A stretch of DNA of 64,000 nt, from contig JAJZES010000043.1 in assembly GCA_021845985.1 (NCBI GenBank), positions 62,001 to 126,000 on the forward strand, written 5' to 3'. Position numbers and translations under genes: made by a program. The stretch comes from Pseudomonadota bacterium. Lineage in GTDB: Bacteria; Pseudomonadota; Alphaproteobacteria; Acetobacterales; Acetobacteraceae. This document shows positions 35,117-43,068 of this stretch, piece by piece. Under the pieces are notes generated by a model that searched no databases, was not told the DNA's origin, and saw only the letters and a list, made by a program, of their open reading frames with translations. The number at the start of each line of letters is the position of its first letter. The stretch's first letter is position 1.

Positions 35117-35968
35117 CTATTTCACCGCGCCAAGCGTCAGCCCGCGCACCAGGTAGCGTTGCAGGGTGGCGAACATCACCGCCACCGGCAGCGTCGCCAG
35201 CAAGGTCGCCAGCATCACCTGATTCCACTGCACGCTGTAGCGCCCGGCGACGAGATTGACCACGCGCAGCGTCACCGTCAGCTTCGACGGATCGCGCAGC
35301 AGCGTCAGCGCGACGGTAAACTCGTTCCAGGCGGCGACGAAGGTGACGATCGCCGTCACCGAAATCGCCGGCACGGCGAGCGGCAGGAAGATGCGCAGCA
35401 CCGCCCCGGTGCGGGTGCAGCCATCAAGCCACGCCGCCTCCTCCAGGTCGCGCGGGATGGTGGCGAAATAGGAGGCGAGCATCCAGACGGCGAAGGCGAT
35501 GTTGAAGGCGCCATAGATCAGGATGACGCCGAACCGCGTATCGACCAGGGTGCCGTCGCCGAGCGGCACCGAAGCGGCCATGCGGAACAGCCCGAGCACC
35601 AGCAGCACCGGCGACAGCATCTGCGTCACCAGCAGAAATTGCCGGTACAGATCCTTCGCCGGCAGTTCGAGCCGCGCCATCGCATAGGCCGCCGGCACGG
35701 CGATGGCGATGGCCAACAGGGTCGCCAGGATGCTGATGCCGAGGCTGTTGAGCAGGGCGCTGCCGAAATCGGCGGCGAGCCACATATCGGCGAAATTGTG
35801 CCACGCGATGTGGTCGGGCAGCCAGCGCGGCGGCCATGCCAGCACCTCGTCGATCGGCTTGAGCGCGGTCGAGATCATCACCGCAAAGGGAAAGATCACC
35901 AGCAGCAGCAGCGGCGACAGCCCGAGCCAGCAAAGCGCGCTGCGCAGCACCATGCGCGAGGCGGTCAT
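35117..35968 (-). CDS. Carbohydrate ABC transporter permease (MalG-like, CUT1)
   Basis: A 283-residue inner-membrane permease with about six hydrophobic helices. The ABC-coupling EAA loop is LEEAAWLDGCTRTGAVLRIFLPL, near the middle. The end, LQRYLVRGLTLGAVK, is the standard MalG/UgpE C-terminus. It partners the MalF-like protein encoded upstream, whose stop overlaps its start by four bases. No ATPase gene of this system is nearby. Confidence 0.92.
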   Translation of the reverse strand: MTASRMVLRSALCWLGLSPLLLLVIFPFAVMISTALKPIDEVLAWPPRWLPDHIAWHNFADMWLAADFGSALLNSLGISILATLLAIAIAVPAAYAMARLELPAKDLYRQFLLVTQMLSPVLLVLGLFRMAASVPLGDGTLVDTRFGVILIYGAFNIAFAVWMLASYFATIPRDLEEAAWLDGCTRTGAVLRIFLPLAVPAISVTAIVTFVAAWNEFTVALTLLRDPSKLTVTLRVVNLVAGRYSVQWNQVMLATLLATLPVAVMFATLQRYLVRGLTLGAVK

Positions 35969-36840
35969 GCCGACTGCTCGCGCGCCTGCAGGCGGACGTA
36001 GATCATGGTGAAGCTGAACACGATCGCCAGCATCACCAGCGACACCGCCGCGGCGGGTCCGGGGCGCCCCAGCCGGAAGGCGAGTTCATAGAGATAGGTG
36101 ACGAGGATATGGGTCGAATTGTCCGGCCCGCCCTGCGTCATCACCCAGATGATCGGGAACGAGTTGAACACGTAGATCACGTTGAGCACGATGGCGATGT
36201 TGATGAAGCTGCGGAGCAGCGGCAGGGTGAGGAAGCGGAACGCCTGCAGGCGGGAGGCTCCGTCGATGCTCGCCGCCTCGTAGATGTCGCCGGGGATGGA
36301 GGACAGGCCGCCGAGCAGGATGGTGACGGAAAACGGCACCGAGACCAGGATGCCGACGCCGATCTCGACCGGAAACGCGGTTTCGGCGCGCGCCATCCAT
36401 TGCACGTTGCCCGACATCAGCCCGAGGCTGCGCAGCGAGGCGTTGACCATGCCGTGATCGCCGTCGAACGCCCACAGCCAGACGATCGCCGCCATCGACA
36501 GCGAAATCGCCCAGGGCAGCATGACCAGCGTCCGCGCAAGGCTGCGTCCCCAAAAATTCTGATGCAGGATCAGCGCCGTCGGGGTCGCCACCAGCACGGT
36601 GCCGCCGACCACCGCGATGGTCCATTCGAGCGTGCGCAGCAGCGCAGAGAGAAACACCGGATCGGCGAACACGCGGGCGAAATTGGCCAGCCCGACATAG
36701 CCGCGGATCTGGCCAAAGCGCGACACGTCGGCAAGCGACAGACGGATCATCTCGTACAGCGGATAGCCGATCACCGCCAACGCCAGCAGCAGACTGGGAA
36801 GGATGAGCAGCAGCGGGGCAGCGCGACGAACGGCCCTCAC
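35965..36840 (-). CDS. Carbohydrate ABC transporter permease (MalF/UgpA-like, CUT1)
   Basis: A 291-residue inner-membrane permease. The N-terminal helix is followed by YPLYEMIRLSLADV. The EAA loop reads IYEAASIDGASRLQAFRFLTLPLL, the classical docking site for the ATPase, and the family segment VMTQGGPDNSTHILVTYLYE follows it. The start is GTG at 36840, just after the palindrome at 36845-36870, with a GAGAGGGGC stretch providing a ribosome-binding site. It lies 64 bp after the binding-protein gene. Confidence 0.9.
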   Translation of the reverse strand: MRAVRRAAPLLLILPSLLLALAVIGYPLYEMIRLSLADVSRFGQIRGYVGLANFARVFADPVFLSALLRTLEWTIAVVGGTVLVATPTALILHQNFWGRSLARTLVMLPWAISLSMAAIVWLWAFDGDHGMVNASLRSLGLMSGNVQWMARAETAFPVEIGVGILVSVPFSVTILLGGLSSIPGDIYEAASIDGASRLQAFRFLTLPLLRSFINIAIVLNVIYVFNSFPIIWVMTQGGPDNSTHILVTYLYELAFRLGRPGPAAAVSLVMLAIVFSFTMIYVRLQAREQSA

Positions 36841-36844
36841 CTTG

Positions 36845-36870
36845 CCCCTCTCCCGCGTGCGGGAGAGGGG
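36845..36870. repeat. Palindromic REP-like element in importer operon
   Basis: A perfect inverted repeat: CCCCTCTCCCGC (36845-36856), GT, GCGGGAGAGGGG (36859-36870). It lies in the spacer between the binding-protein stop and the first permease start, where such hairpins often protect upstream mRNA. It also contributes the ribosome-binding site of the permease, so folding could damp permease translation. It resembles the palindromes at 1899-1920 and 16307-16326. Confidence 0.65.
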
Positions 36871-36904
36871 ACAACGCAGAGCGTCGGGCGAGGGCCGCCC
36901 AACG

Positions 36905-38125
36905 TCACTTACCCAGCGCCTGATCGGCGATCCCCGCCGCCTGCTTCAGCGCCGGCGCCGGCTCGGCCTTGCCGACATAGACCGATTGCACCGCGTCCGA
37001 CACCGCCTTGGCGGTATCTTCCCAGCCGGTCACGGTCGGCGCGAAATGCGCGCTCGGCAGCAGCTTGACGAAGGTTTGCAGCCGCTCGTTGGTGGTGAAA
37101 TAGGTATCCTCCGCCTCCGCCTTGGTGGTCGGCAGGAAGCCTTCACCCTTGGTGAAGTCGATGCGCGGCTGCTTGGTGAACAGGAAGTCGAGGAACTTCC
37201 AGGCCGCCTTTTTCACTTTGCTGTTCTTGAACAGCACCACAGAATCCGTCACCGCGTAGGTGGCGCTGGTGGTCTCCTTCGGCACCGGGGCGATGCCGTA
37301 GTTCAGCTTCGGCGCCTCGGCGGCGATCTGGTTGATCAGGAAGGGCGCGGTGATGACCATGGCGACGCGGCCCTGCTTGAACAGGTTCTGCAGGTCCTCG
37401 CGCGTATAGTTGGTCGGCCCGTCCTCGGTCAGGCCCTTGTCGATCATCGACTTGTACATGGTCAGTGCCTTGACCCCGGCATCACCGGCGAAGGCGGCAT
37501 GCCCGTCCTTGCCGACCACGTCGCCGCCATAGGTCCACAGAGCATAGTACCAGTAAACGTCGGTCTCGATCGCCTTGCCCTGCAGCCCGAAGCCGGCGAT
37601 GCCCTTGGCCTTCAGCTTCGCCGCATCCTGCTGCACCTCGTCCCAGGTCGCCGGCGGCGCGGAGATGCCGGCCTGCGCGAACAGGTCCTTGTTGAAATAA
37701 AGCGCGCGCGCCGAGGCAGCGATGGGCAGCCCGTAGGTCTTGCCGCCGATCTGCGCCGGGGCGAGGAAAGTGCCGATGAAGCGGTCCTTGAACGCCTGAT
37801 CCATGTAGCCGTCGAGCGGCTCGGCCTGGTCGTCCTTGACGAAATCGAGCAGCCAGCGGGTGCCGATGATCGAGATGTCGGGGTTGGTGCCGCCGGAGAT
37901 GTCGGTCTGCAGCTTCTGCAGCAGGCTGTCCCAGTTGACCACATCGACTTTGATGTCGATGCCGGGGTTGGCGGCGTGAAACTCCTGCGCGATCTTGTCG
38001 AAATACGGCCCGGTCTTGTCGCTGTAATAGGCGGCGGTGACATGCACCGTCTCGGCCCGCGCCGCCACGCCGAACATCGTCGCCACCGCGGCCGCCGCCG
38101 CCACCCATGCGCTGCTTCGAGTCAT
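36905..38125 (-). CDS. Carbohydrate ABC transporter binding protein (CUT1, family 1)
   Basis: A 406-residue exported substrate-binding protein of the UgpB/MalE type. The signal peptide covers residues 1-24 (ending ARAET). The mature protein has VHVTAAYYSDKTGPYFDKIAQEF, NPDISIIGTRWLLDFV, YGLPIAASARALYFNKDLF and the hinge-region segment LFKQGRVAMVI, all typical of this family. It should bind a sugar, polyol or oligosaccharide. It starts the leftward operon with two permeases and an SDR. The ribosome-binding site GAGGAGGGG lies partly inside a hairpin at 38137-38159. Confidence 0.92.
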   Translation of the reverse strand: MTRSSAWVAAAAAVATMFGVAARAETVHVTAAYYSDKTGPYFDKIAQEFHAANPGIDIKVDVVNWDSLLQKLQTDISGGTNPDISIIGTRWLLDFVKDDQAEPLDGYMDQAFKDRFIGTFLAPAQIGGKTYGLPIAASARALYFNKDLFAQAGISAPPATWDEVQQDAAKLKAKGIAGFGLQGKAIETDVYWYYALWTYGGDVVGKDGHAAFAGDAGVKALTMYKSMIDKGLTEDGPTNYTREDLQNLFKQGRVAMVITAPFLINQIAAEAPKLNYGIAPVPKETTSATYAVTDSVVLFKNSKVKKAAWKFLDFLFTKQPRIDFTKGEGFLPTTKAEAEDTYFTTNERLQTFVKLLPSAHFAPTVTGWEDTAKAVSDAVQSVYVGKAEPAPALKQAAGIADQALGK

Positions 38126-38136
38126 TCTGTTCCCCT

Positions 38137-38159
38137 CCTCATTGCCGTGCGGCATGAGG
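38137..38159 (-). promoter_or_regulatory. Hairpin overlapping the ribosome-binding region of the binding-protein gene
   Basis: CCTCATTGCCG (38137-38147), loop TG, and CGGCATGAGG (38150-38159) pair with one bulged base. On the minus strand the stem's 3' arm runs into the GAGGAGGGG Shine-Dalgarno sequence that ends about 6 bases before the ATG at 38125. Folding could limit translation. It may simply be a transcription-start-proximal hairpin. Confidence 0.35.
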
Positions 38160-38254
38160 TTAGCTGTGCTGCGGCGGGCGCGCACCTGGAAATCGACGGC
38201 GGGGCGTCTATGATCCGGCATGGCAACGCTGCCATGTGCCACAGGGAGAAACCG

Positions 38255-38803
38255 ATGAAGCGCGCCATCGCCGGATCGCTGCTGCTGCTGGGGATCGCCG
38301 CCGCCCCGGCGGGAGCGGCGCAGTTCACGCTGACCAGCCCGGACATCAAGCCGGGCAGCATGATCGGCAGCAAATTCGTCTTCAACAGCTTCGGCTGCAG
38401 CGGTCAGAACATCTCCCCGGCGCTGTCGTGGAGCGGCGCGCCGGCGGGTACCAAGAGCTTCGTGCTCACCGTCTATGACCCCGACGCGCCGACCGGCAGC
38501 GGGTTCTGGCACTGGGTGATGTACAACATCCCGGCCGGTACCACGGCGCTGCCGGAGGGTGCCGGCACGCCGGGCAAGGAACCGGCCGGCGCCGTGCAGA
38601 ACACCAGCGATTACGGCGCCCCCGGCTATGGCGGCCCCTGCCCGCCCAAGGGCGACAAGCCGCACCGCTACATCTTCACCCTGTTCGCCACCAAGGCAGA
38701 CAAGCTGGAGGTGCCGCCGAACCCGACCGACGCCGTGGTCGGCTTCGTCACCCACTTCGCCACCATCGGCAAGGCCAGTTTCACCGCGCGCTACGGCCAG
38801 TAG
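38255..38803 (+). CDS. Exported YbhB/YbcL-family (PEBP-like) protein
   Basis: A 182-residue phosphatidylethanolamine-binding-protein-like protein with a signal peptide (residues 1-22, ending AGAA). The fold's landmarks are present: CSGQNISPALSWSGAPAGTKSFVLTVYDPDAP, FWHWVMYNIP, GGPCPPKGDKPHRYIFTLFA. Cys pairs suggest oxidative folding in the periplasm. The Asp-Pro-Asp and His residues form the small anion-binding pocket of the family. The ATG has AGGGAGAA upstream. It diverges from the importer operon and converges on the creatininase-family gene. The physiological role of bacterial members is unclear. Confidence 0.9.
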   Translation: MKRAIAGSLLLLGIAAAPAGAAQFTLTSPDIKPGSMIGSKFVFNSFGCSGQNISPALSWSGAPAGTKSFVLTVYDPDAPTGSGFWHWVMYNIPAGTTALPEGAGTPGKEPAGAVQNTSDYGAPGYGGPCPPKGDKPHRYIFTLFATKADKLEVPPNPTDAVVGFVTHFATIGKASFTARYGQ

Positions 38804-38824
38804 CCGCGGCCGGCGCGGGCGCCG

Positions 38825-39517
38825 CTACCACGCTTCCAGCAGCGCCCGCGTCTCCTCCACCGCCACCTGCCAGATCGCCGCCATCTCCGCATCCCTGCGC
38901 TGGAAGGCGCCGCCGAAACTGCCGTCCTCCAGCAAGTTGCGCGCCTCGAATGGTGGCAGGATGCGCAGTTGCGCGACATCGACCATCGGCTTCTCGCCCT
39001 CGGCCGGCGTGCCCGGCAGACGGGTCCAGGGAAAATTCTCCGACCAGTTGGCATGGCTCGGCCGCGCATCGGTGGCCAGCGCCTGTGCCCGCGTGCGCGG
39101 CGCCTGCCACCAATCATGCAGGCGGACGCGGCAATCGGGGTTGTCCATCAGCCATTCCTGCGCCAGTTGCCCGGCCGGCGCGTTGCCGGCATGGCCGTTG
39201 ACCAGCAGGATGCGGCGGAACCCGCAACGCTTGAGGCTGTCGAGCATGTCGCGCAGCACCGCACAATACGTCTCCACCCGCAACGTGACGCTGCCCGGAA
39301 AGGCGGAAAAGGCCGGAGTGATGCCATAGGGCAGCGCCGGAAACACCGGCACGCCGAGCGGCTCGGCGGCCTCGATGGCGACCCGCTCGGCGAGGATCGC
39401 GTCGGTCAACAGTGACAGGGCGGAATGTTGCTCGGTGCTGCCGAGCGGCAGGGCGGCGCGGTCGTCGTGGCGCGTCCAATCCTCGACGGCCTGCCAATCC
39501 ATCTCTGCGATGCGCAT
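38825..39517 (-). CDS. Creatininase-family amidohydrolase
   Basis: A 230-residue metal-dependent amidohydrolase fold protein of the creatininase/MftE/ArfB group. The metal-binding pattern is visible: GSTEQHSALSLLTDA (Glu, His, Asp), LLVNGHAGN, and PSHANWSEN near residue 155 for the later Glu. The conserved GITPAFSAFPGSVTL corresponds to the family's GxSxxHxxFPGT region, with His replaced by Phe/Ala. Its substrate is likely a cyclic amide or lactam-like compound but is unknown. It lies beside the importer cluster but on its own leftward transcript. Confidence 0.85.
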   Translation of the reverse strand: MRIAEMDWQAVEDWTRHDDRAALPLGSTEQHSALSLLTDAILAERVAIEAAEPLGVPVFPALPYGITPAFSAFPGSVTLRVETYCAVLRDMLDSLKRCGFRRILLVNGHAGNAPAGQLAQEWLMDNPDCRVRLHDWWQAPRTRAQALATDARPSHANWSENFPWTRLPGTPAEGEKPMVDVAQLRILPPFEARNLLEDGSFGGAFQRRDAEMAAIWQVAVEETRALLEAW

Positions 39518-39586
39518 GAAAACCTCGATCCGCGGGGACCGCAGCTTCCCACAGATCGCCGCCGGGTCAATCGTCGATGGGTGACG

Positions 39587-39796
39587 TCAGCGCGCCGAAA
39601 GCACAACGGCGTCGCAATTGCGGCGCCCGGACATCAGACAATCCTCGATCGCGCCCTTGGTCTGCAGCGTGCGCACCAGGAACAGGCCGACGACCACCAG
39701 CAACAGCGTCACCGCAAGACCGGCGAGACTCGCCGTCTGGCGATCCGCACCCTCCTGGTCGTCCTCCGCGAACAGCAGCCGCATGACCCGAGGCAT
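39587..39796 (-). CDS. Small single-span membrane protein
   Basis: A 69-residue hypothetical protein. One strong transmembrane helix (about residues 24-42, LAGLAVTLLLVVVGLFLV) follows a short acidic N-terminus (LLFAEDDQEGADRQ). After the helix there is a Cys-containing segment (IEDCLMSGRRNCDAVV) that could form a disulfide on the outer face. A second Met at codon 5 may be the true start. I do not recognise a function. It is leftward, 63 bp after the next small gene. Confidence 0.65.
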   Translation of the reverse strand: MPRVMRLLFAEDDQEGADRQTASLAGLAVTLLLVVVGLFLVRTLQTKGAIEDCLMSGRRNCDAVVLSAR

Positions 39797-39859
39797 TTGG
39801 GCAGCACCCTGTTTTACCTGAGTCTAGGCACCCGCCAGGGCGGACGCAAGCGCCGCCGG

Positions 39860-40099
39860 TCAGCCCCGGCCGGCGAGATGCAGAAAGAACTGCACGATAC
39901 CGAGCGCGCCGCCGAGTGCAGCAACCGCCAGCAGCCACGGGGCGAGCCAGCGGTCACGCTCCAGCTTGGCCGCCTCCGCTGCCAACTTCATTTGCTCGGC
40001 CAGCAGCTTATGCTGCTCAGCCGAGAACTTCTCGGATTCCTCCCGCATGCGCCTGATGCGGGCGATCTGTTCCTCCAGATCAAGAGATGCCTCGGTCAC
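39860..40099 (-). CDS. Small coiled-coil membrane-anchored protein
   Basis: A 79-residue hypothetical protein with a charged coiled coil (residues 6-48, LEEQIARIRRMREESEKF then KLLAEQMKLAAEAAKLERD) followed by one C-terminal membrane helix (residues 51-75). The start is GTG with a GAAGGGG ribosome-binding site. Proteins of this layout are common as tail-anchored accessory proteins, but no function can be stated. It follows the alpha/beta hydrolase by about 66 bp. Confidence 0.65.
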   Translation of the reverse strand: MTEASLDLEEQIARIRRMREESEKFSAEQHKLLAEQMKLAAEAAKLERDRWLAPWLLAVAALGGALGIVQFFLHLAGRG

Positions 40100-40165
40100 C
40101 GTGCCGCCCCTTCATGCCGAGACCCCCAGCATATCGGCACGCGGAGGGCCGCAACAAGCCGCCGC

Positions 40166-40936
40166 TCAGGCGGCGCCGAGGAACGCCTGGGCGACCGCGA
40201 TGAAGCCGTCCGGGTCATCGACATGCAGCCAGTGGCCCGCCTGTTTCAGCGTCGCGAACCGCGCCAGCGGAAACAGCGCGCGGATCGGGATGCGCTGATC
40301 GCCCTGGATATAGTCGGAGCGACCACCGGCGACGAACAGCGTCGGCCCGGCATAGCGCACCCGCACCAGCGCCGGCCAGCCGAGCAACACCGGCAGCGCC
40401 GCCCGAATCGCCGCGAGATCGAGCCGCCATGTCGGCGCCGCACCGGTGCGCAGGTTCTGCAACAGGAAGCCGCGCACCGCGGCATCCGGCACCGCCTCGG
40501 CCAGGGCCGCGTCGGCCGCCGCGCGGGTCAGTCCGGGCGTCAGTTCGAGCGCCTGCATCGCCGCCACATAGGCGGCATGCGCCATGGCGTGCGCATAGAC
40601 GGTGGGCGCGATGTCGGCGACCAGCAGCCGCTCGACCTCGCCCGGCGCGCGCAGCGCCGCCGCCATCGCCACCTTGCCGCCCATCGAATGCCCGATCAGC
40701 GCGCAGGGCAGCGCCCGCAGCGCCCGCAGCGTCTCCAGCACGTCCTGCGCCATCGTCGGATAGTCCATCTCCGGCGCGTGCGGGCTGGCACCGTGGTTGC
40801 GCAGATCGAGCGCGATCACCCGCCGCGACCCGGCGAGCCGGCGCTGCACCGTGGCGAAATTACTGCCCTGCCCGTACAGCCCGTGCAGCAGCGCGACCGG
40901 GGCGCCCTGCCCGCGCTCCTGAGCATGCAGGATCAT
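40166..40936 (-). CDS. Alpha/beta hydrolase (YbfF-like esterase)
   Basis: A 256-residue alpha/beta hydrolase. The oxyanion region PVALLHGLYGQGSNF, the nucleophile elbow GHSMGGK, the acid in VAGGRSDYI and the His in AGHWLHVDDP give a complete Ser-Asp-His triad. The pattern LDLRNHGASPH matches the YbfF/esterase group found across proteobacteria. It is probably cytoplasmic since no signal peptide is seen. It is the last gene of the ispG-hisS-prfA-dpaL-quinone reductase run, nine bases after the preceding stop. Confidence 0.9.
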   Translation of the reverse strand: MILHAQERGQGAPVALLHGLYGQGSNFATVQRRLAGSRRVIALDLRNHGASPHAPEMDYPTMAQDVLETLRALRALPCALIGHSMGGKVAMAAALRAPGEVERLLVADIAPTVYAHAMAHAAYVAAMQALELTPGLTRAAADAALAEAVPDAAVRGFLLQNLRTGAAPTWRLDLAAIRAALPVLLGWPALVRVRYAGPTLFVAGGRSDYIQGDQRIPIRALFPLARFATLKQAGHWLHVDDPDGFIAVAQAFLGAA

Positions 40937-40945
40937 GCGCCCGCC

Positions 40946-41950
40946 TCAGTCGGCAACGTGCAGCATGATCTTGCCGATATGGGCGCTGCTCTCCATCAGC
41001 CGGTGCGCCGCGGCGACCTCGGCGAGCGGAAACACCTGATGGATCACCGGGCCGCAGCGCCCCGCCGACAGCACCGGCCAGACCGCATCGCGCAGCGCCG
41101 CGGCAATCGCCCCTTTCTGCGCCGTGCTGCGCGGACGCATGGTCGAGCCGGTGATGGTCAGCCGGCGGGTCATCACCGGCGTCAGATCAAACCCGTCCAG
41201 CTTCGCACCCTGCAGGAAGGCGATCTGCACCAGCCGCCCATCCATTGCCAGCGCGCGGATGTTGCGTGGGAAATAGGGCGCGCCGACCATGTCGAGCACG
41301 ACATCGACGCCGCGCCCGGCGGTCAGCCGCCGCACCGCCTCCAGGAAGTCCTCGCTGCGGTACTCGATCGCCGCCGCCGCGCCGAGCCTGCGGCAGGCCT
41401 CGGCCTTGGCCGCGGAGCCGACGGTGACATAGACGGTGGCGCCAAACGCCTCGGCGAGTTGGATCGCGGTGACGCCGATCCCGGAACTGCCGCCATGCAC
41501 CAGCACCGTCTCGCCACGGCCGAGCCGGCCGAGCATGAACAGATTGGCCCAGACGGTGAAATAGGTCTCCGGCAGCGCCGCGGCGCGCAGCGCGTCATAG
41601 CCGTCCGGCCAGGGCAGGCACTGCGCCGCCGGCGCCGTGACATAGCCGGCATAGCCGCCGCCATTGACCAGCGCGCAGACACGCTCGCCCGGCTTGAGGG
41701 TGCCGACCTCCGCGCCGCACGCCACCACCTCGCCGGCGACCTCCAGCCCCAGAATCGGGCTGGCACCCGGCGGCGGCGGATAGGCGCCCTGGCGCTGCGC
41801 CACGTCCGGGCGGTTGACGCCGGCGGCGAGCACGCGGATCAGCACCTCGTCGGGTTTCGGCTGCGGCAGCGGGCCGCGGGCCAGCCGCATCGCCTCGGCA
41901 CCGCCCGGCGCGTCAACGGCGATATAGGACATCTCTGCGGGCATCGTCAC
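40946..41950 (-). CDS. Quinone oxidoreductase-type zinc-free MDR dehydrogenase
   Basis: A 334-residue NAD(P)H:quinone oxidoreductase-like protein (PIG3/TP53I3 type). It has GVNRPDVAQRQGAYPPPPG near residue 45, GLEVAGEVVACG, and the nucleotide loop VLVHGGSSGIGVTAIQLAEAFGATVYVTVGS, which is the diagnostic GGxSGIG. It lacks the zinc-binding lobe of alcohol dehydrogenases. The GTG start overlaps the dpaL stop by four bases and has a GGAGGG ribosome-binding site six bases upstream; an in-frame ATG lies two codons later. Confidence 0.9.
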   Translation of the reverse strand: MTMPAEMSYIAVDAPGGAEAMRLARGPLPQPKPDEVLIRVLAAGVNRPDVAQRQGAYPPPPGASPILGLEVAGEVVACGAEVGTLKPGERVCALVNGGGYAGYVTAPAAQCLPWPDGYDALRAAALPETYFTVWANLFMLGRLGRGETVLVHGGSSGIGVTAIQLAEAFGATVYVTVGSAAKAEACRRLGAAAAIEYRSEDFLEAVRRLTAGRGVDVVLDMVGAPYFPRNIRALAMDGRLVQIAFLQGAKLDGFDLTPVMTRRLTITGSTMRPRSTAQKGAIAAALRDAVWPVLSAGRCGPVIHQVFPLAEVAAAHRLMESSAHIGKIMLHVAD

Positions 41951-43068
41951 GGCGGTCCCTCCTCAGCGGCAAAGGCGGCGTACAGCGCGGGGTCGGTCGC
42001 GCCCTCGGTGCCGAACAGCAGGACACGGCTCTGCCCGGTCAGGTTCAGCGCCGCCCGCGCCGCCGGGTCGGCCGCGGCGAGCAGCAGTCCGGCCAGACCC
42101 GCCACCCCCGATTCGCCGATGGTCAACCCGTGCCGCGCCAGCACACGCAGCGTGGAGATGGCTGCCACATCGGGAATGGCAAGGAAGGCGTCGGCGCCGC
42201 GCTCCAGTTCCTGCCAGGCGAGCAGACTCGGCTCGCCGCAGGCCAGTCCCGCCATCACCGTGTCGAGCGCGCCGGCAATGCTGGTCATCTCGCCCAGCTC
42301 GGCGCTTGCCAGCAGACAGGCGGCGTGCTCCGGCTCGACCACGGCAAGCAGCGGGCGCGGATCGAGCCGGGTGCGCAGATGCACCGAAACCGACGCGGCG
42401 ACGGCGCCGACGCCGCCCTGGATGAAGCTGTGCGTCGGCGGCGGCCCTGCCGGCCACTGGGCCAATGCCTCATCGACCATCAGCCGGTAGCCCTGCATCA
42501 CCTCCGCCGGGACGGTCACATAGCCCGGCCAGGAAGTGTCCGACACCACGTTCCAGCCATGCTCCGCCGCCGCCGCCGAGCAGGCGCGCACCGCGTCGTC
42601 ATAATTGCCGCGGACGCGGCGGACCTCGGCCCCATAGCCGGCAATGGCGGCTTCCCGCCCGGCGCTGACCGTCGCGTGGATGAAGATGATGGCGCGGCAG
42701 CCGGCGCGCTGCGCCCCCCAGGCGACGGCGCGGCCATGATTGCCGTCGGTGGCGCTGGTAACGGTGATCGACCCGGCATCGACACCGCGACGCACCCGCT
42801 CGCGCCCGACCAGCCGCGCCACCGCATAGGCGCCGCCAAGCGCCTTGAAGCTGCCGAGGCCGAAGCGGCCGGACTCGTCCTTGATCCGCACCGCGGCGAC
42901 GCCGCAGGCGGCGGCGGCCCAGGGCAGATCGACCAGCTTGGTCGGCGCATAGCCGGGCCAGGAGGTGATCGCCGAGCGCGCCCGACGGTATCCGGCCTCC
43001 GGCAGCACCACCACGCCCGGCGCGCCGGCGCGCGGATTGATCAACAGACGCAACGGCAGCTTGTTCAT
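41947..43068 (-). CDS. dpaL: Diaminopropionate ammonia-lyase-like PLP enzyme
   Basis: A 373-residue fold-type II PLP enzyme related to 2,3-diaminopropionate ammonia-lyase (YgeX), which converts diaminopropionate to pyruvate and ammonia. The Lys of [14 protein letters not shown] is the expected PLP lysine. [24 protein letters not shown] and the [13 protein letters not shown] glycine loop match this subfamily better than serine/threonine dehydratases. The ATG overlaps the prfA stop by four bases, so it sits where alphaproteobacteria more often carry prmC. A broader threonine-dehydratase-family activity cannot be ruled out. Confidence 0.85.
   Translation of the reverse strand: MNKLPLRLLINPRAGAPGVVVLPEAGYRRARSAITSWPGYAPTKLVDLPWAAAACGVAAVRIKDESGRFGLGSFKALGGAYAVARLVGRERVRRGVDAGSITVTSATDGNHGRAVAWGAQRAGCRAIIFIHATVSAGREAAIAGYGAEVRRVRGNYDDAVRACSAAAAEHGWNVVSDTSWPGYVTVPAEVMQGYRLMVDEALAQWPAGPPPTHSFIQGGVGAVAASVSVHLRTRLDPRPLLAVVEPEHAACLLASAELGEMTSIAGALDTVMAGLACGEPSLLAWQELERGADAFLAIPDVAAISTLRVLARHGLTIGESGVAGLAGLLLAAADPAARAALNLTGQSRVLLFGTEGATDPALYAAFAAEEGPP

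Noticed and set aside
39425-42490. A very long rightward open frame of about 1020 codons opposite dpaL, quinone reductase and hydrolase genes
   Set aside because: It is antisense to clear genes, has Arg/Gln/His-rich unstructured translation, and has no family features. It is a by-product of high GC.
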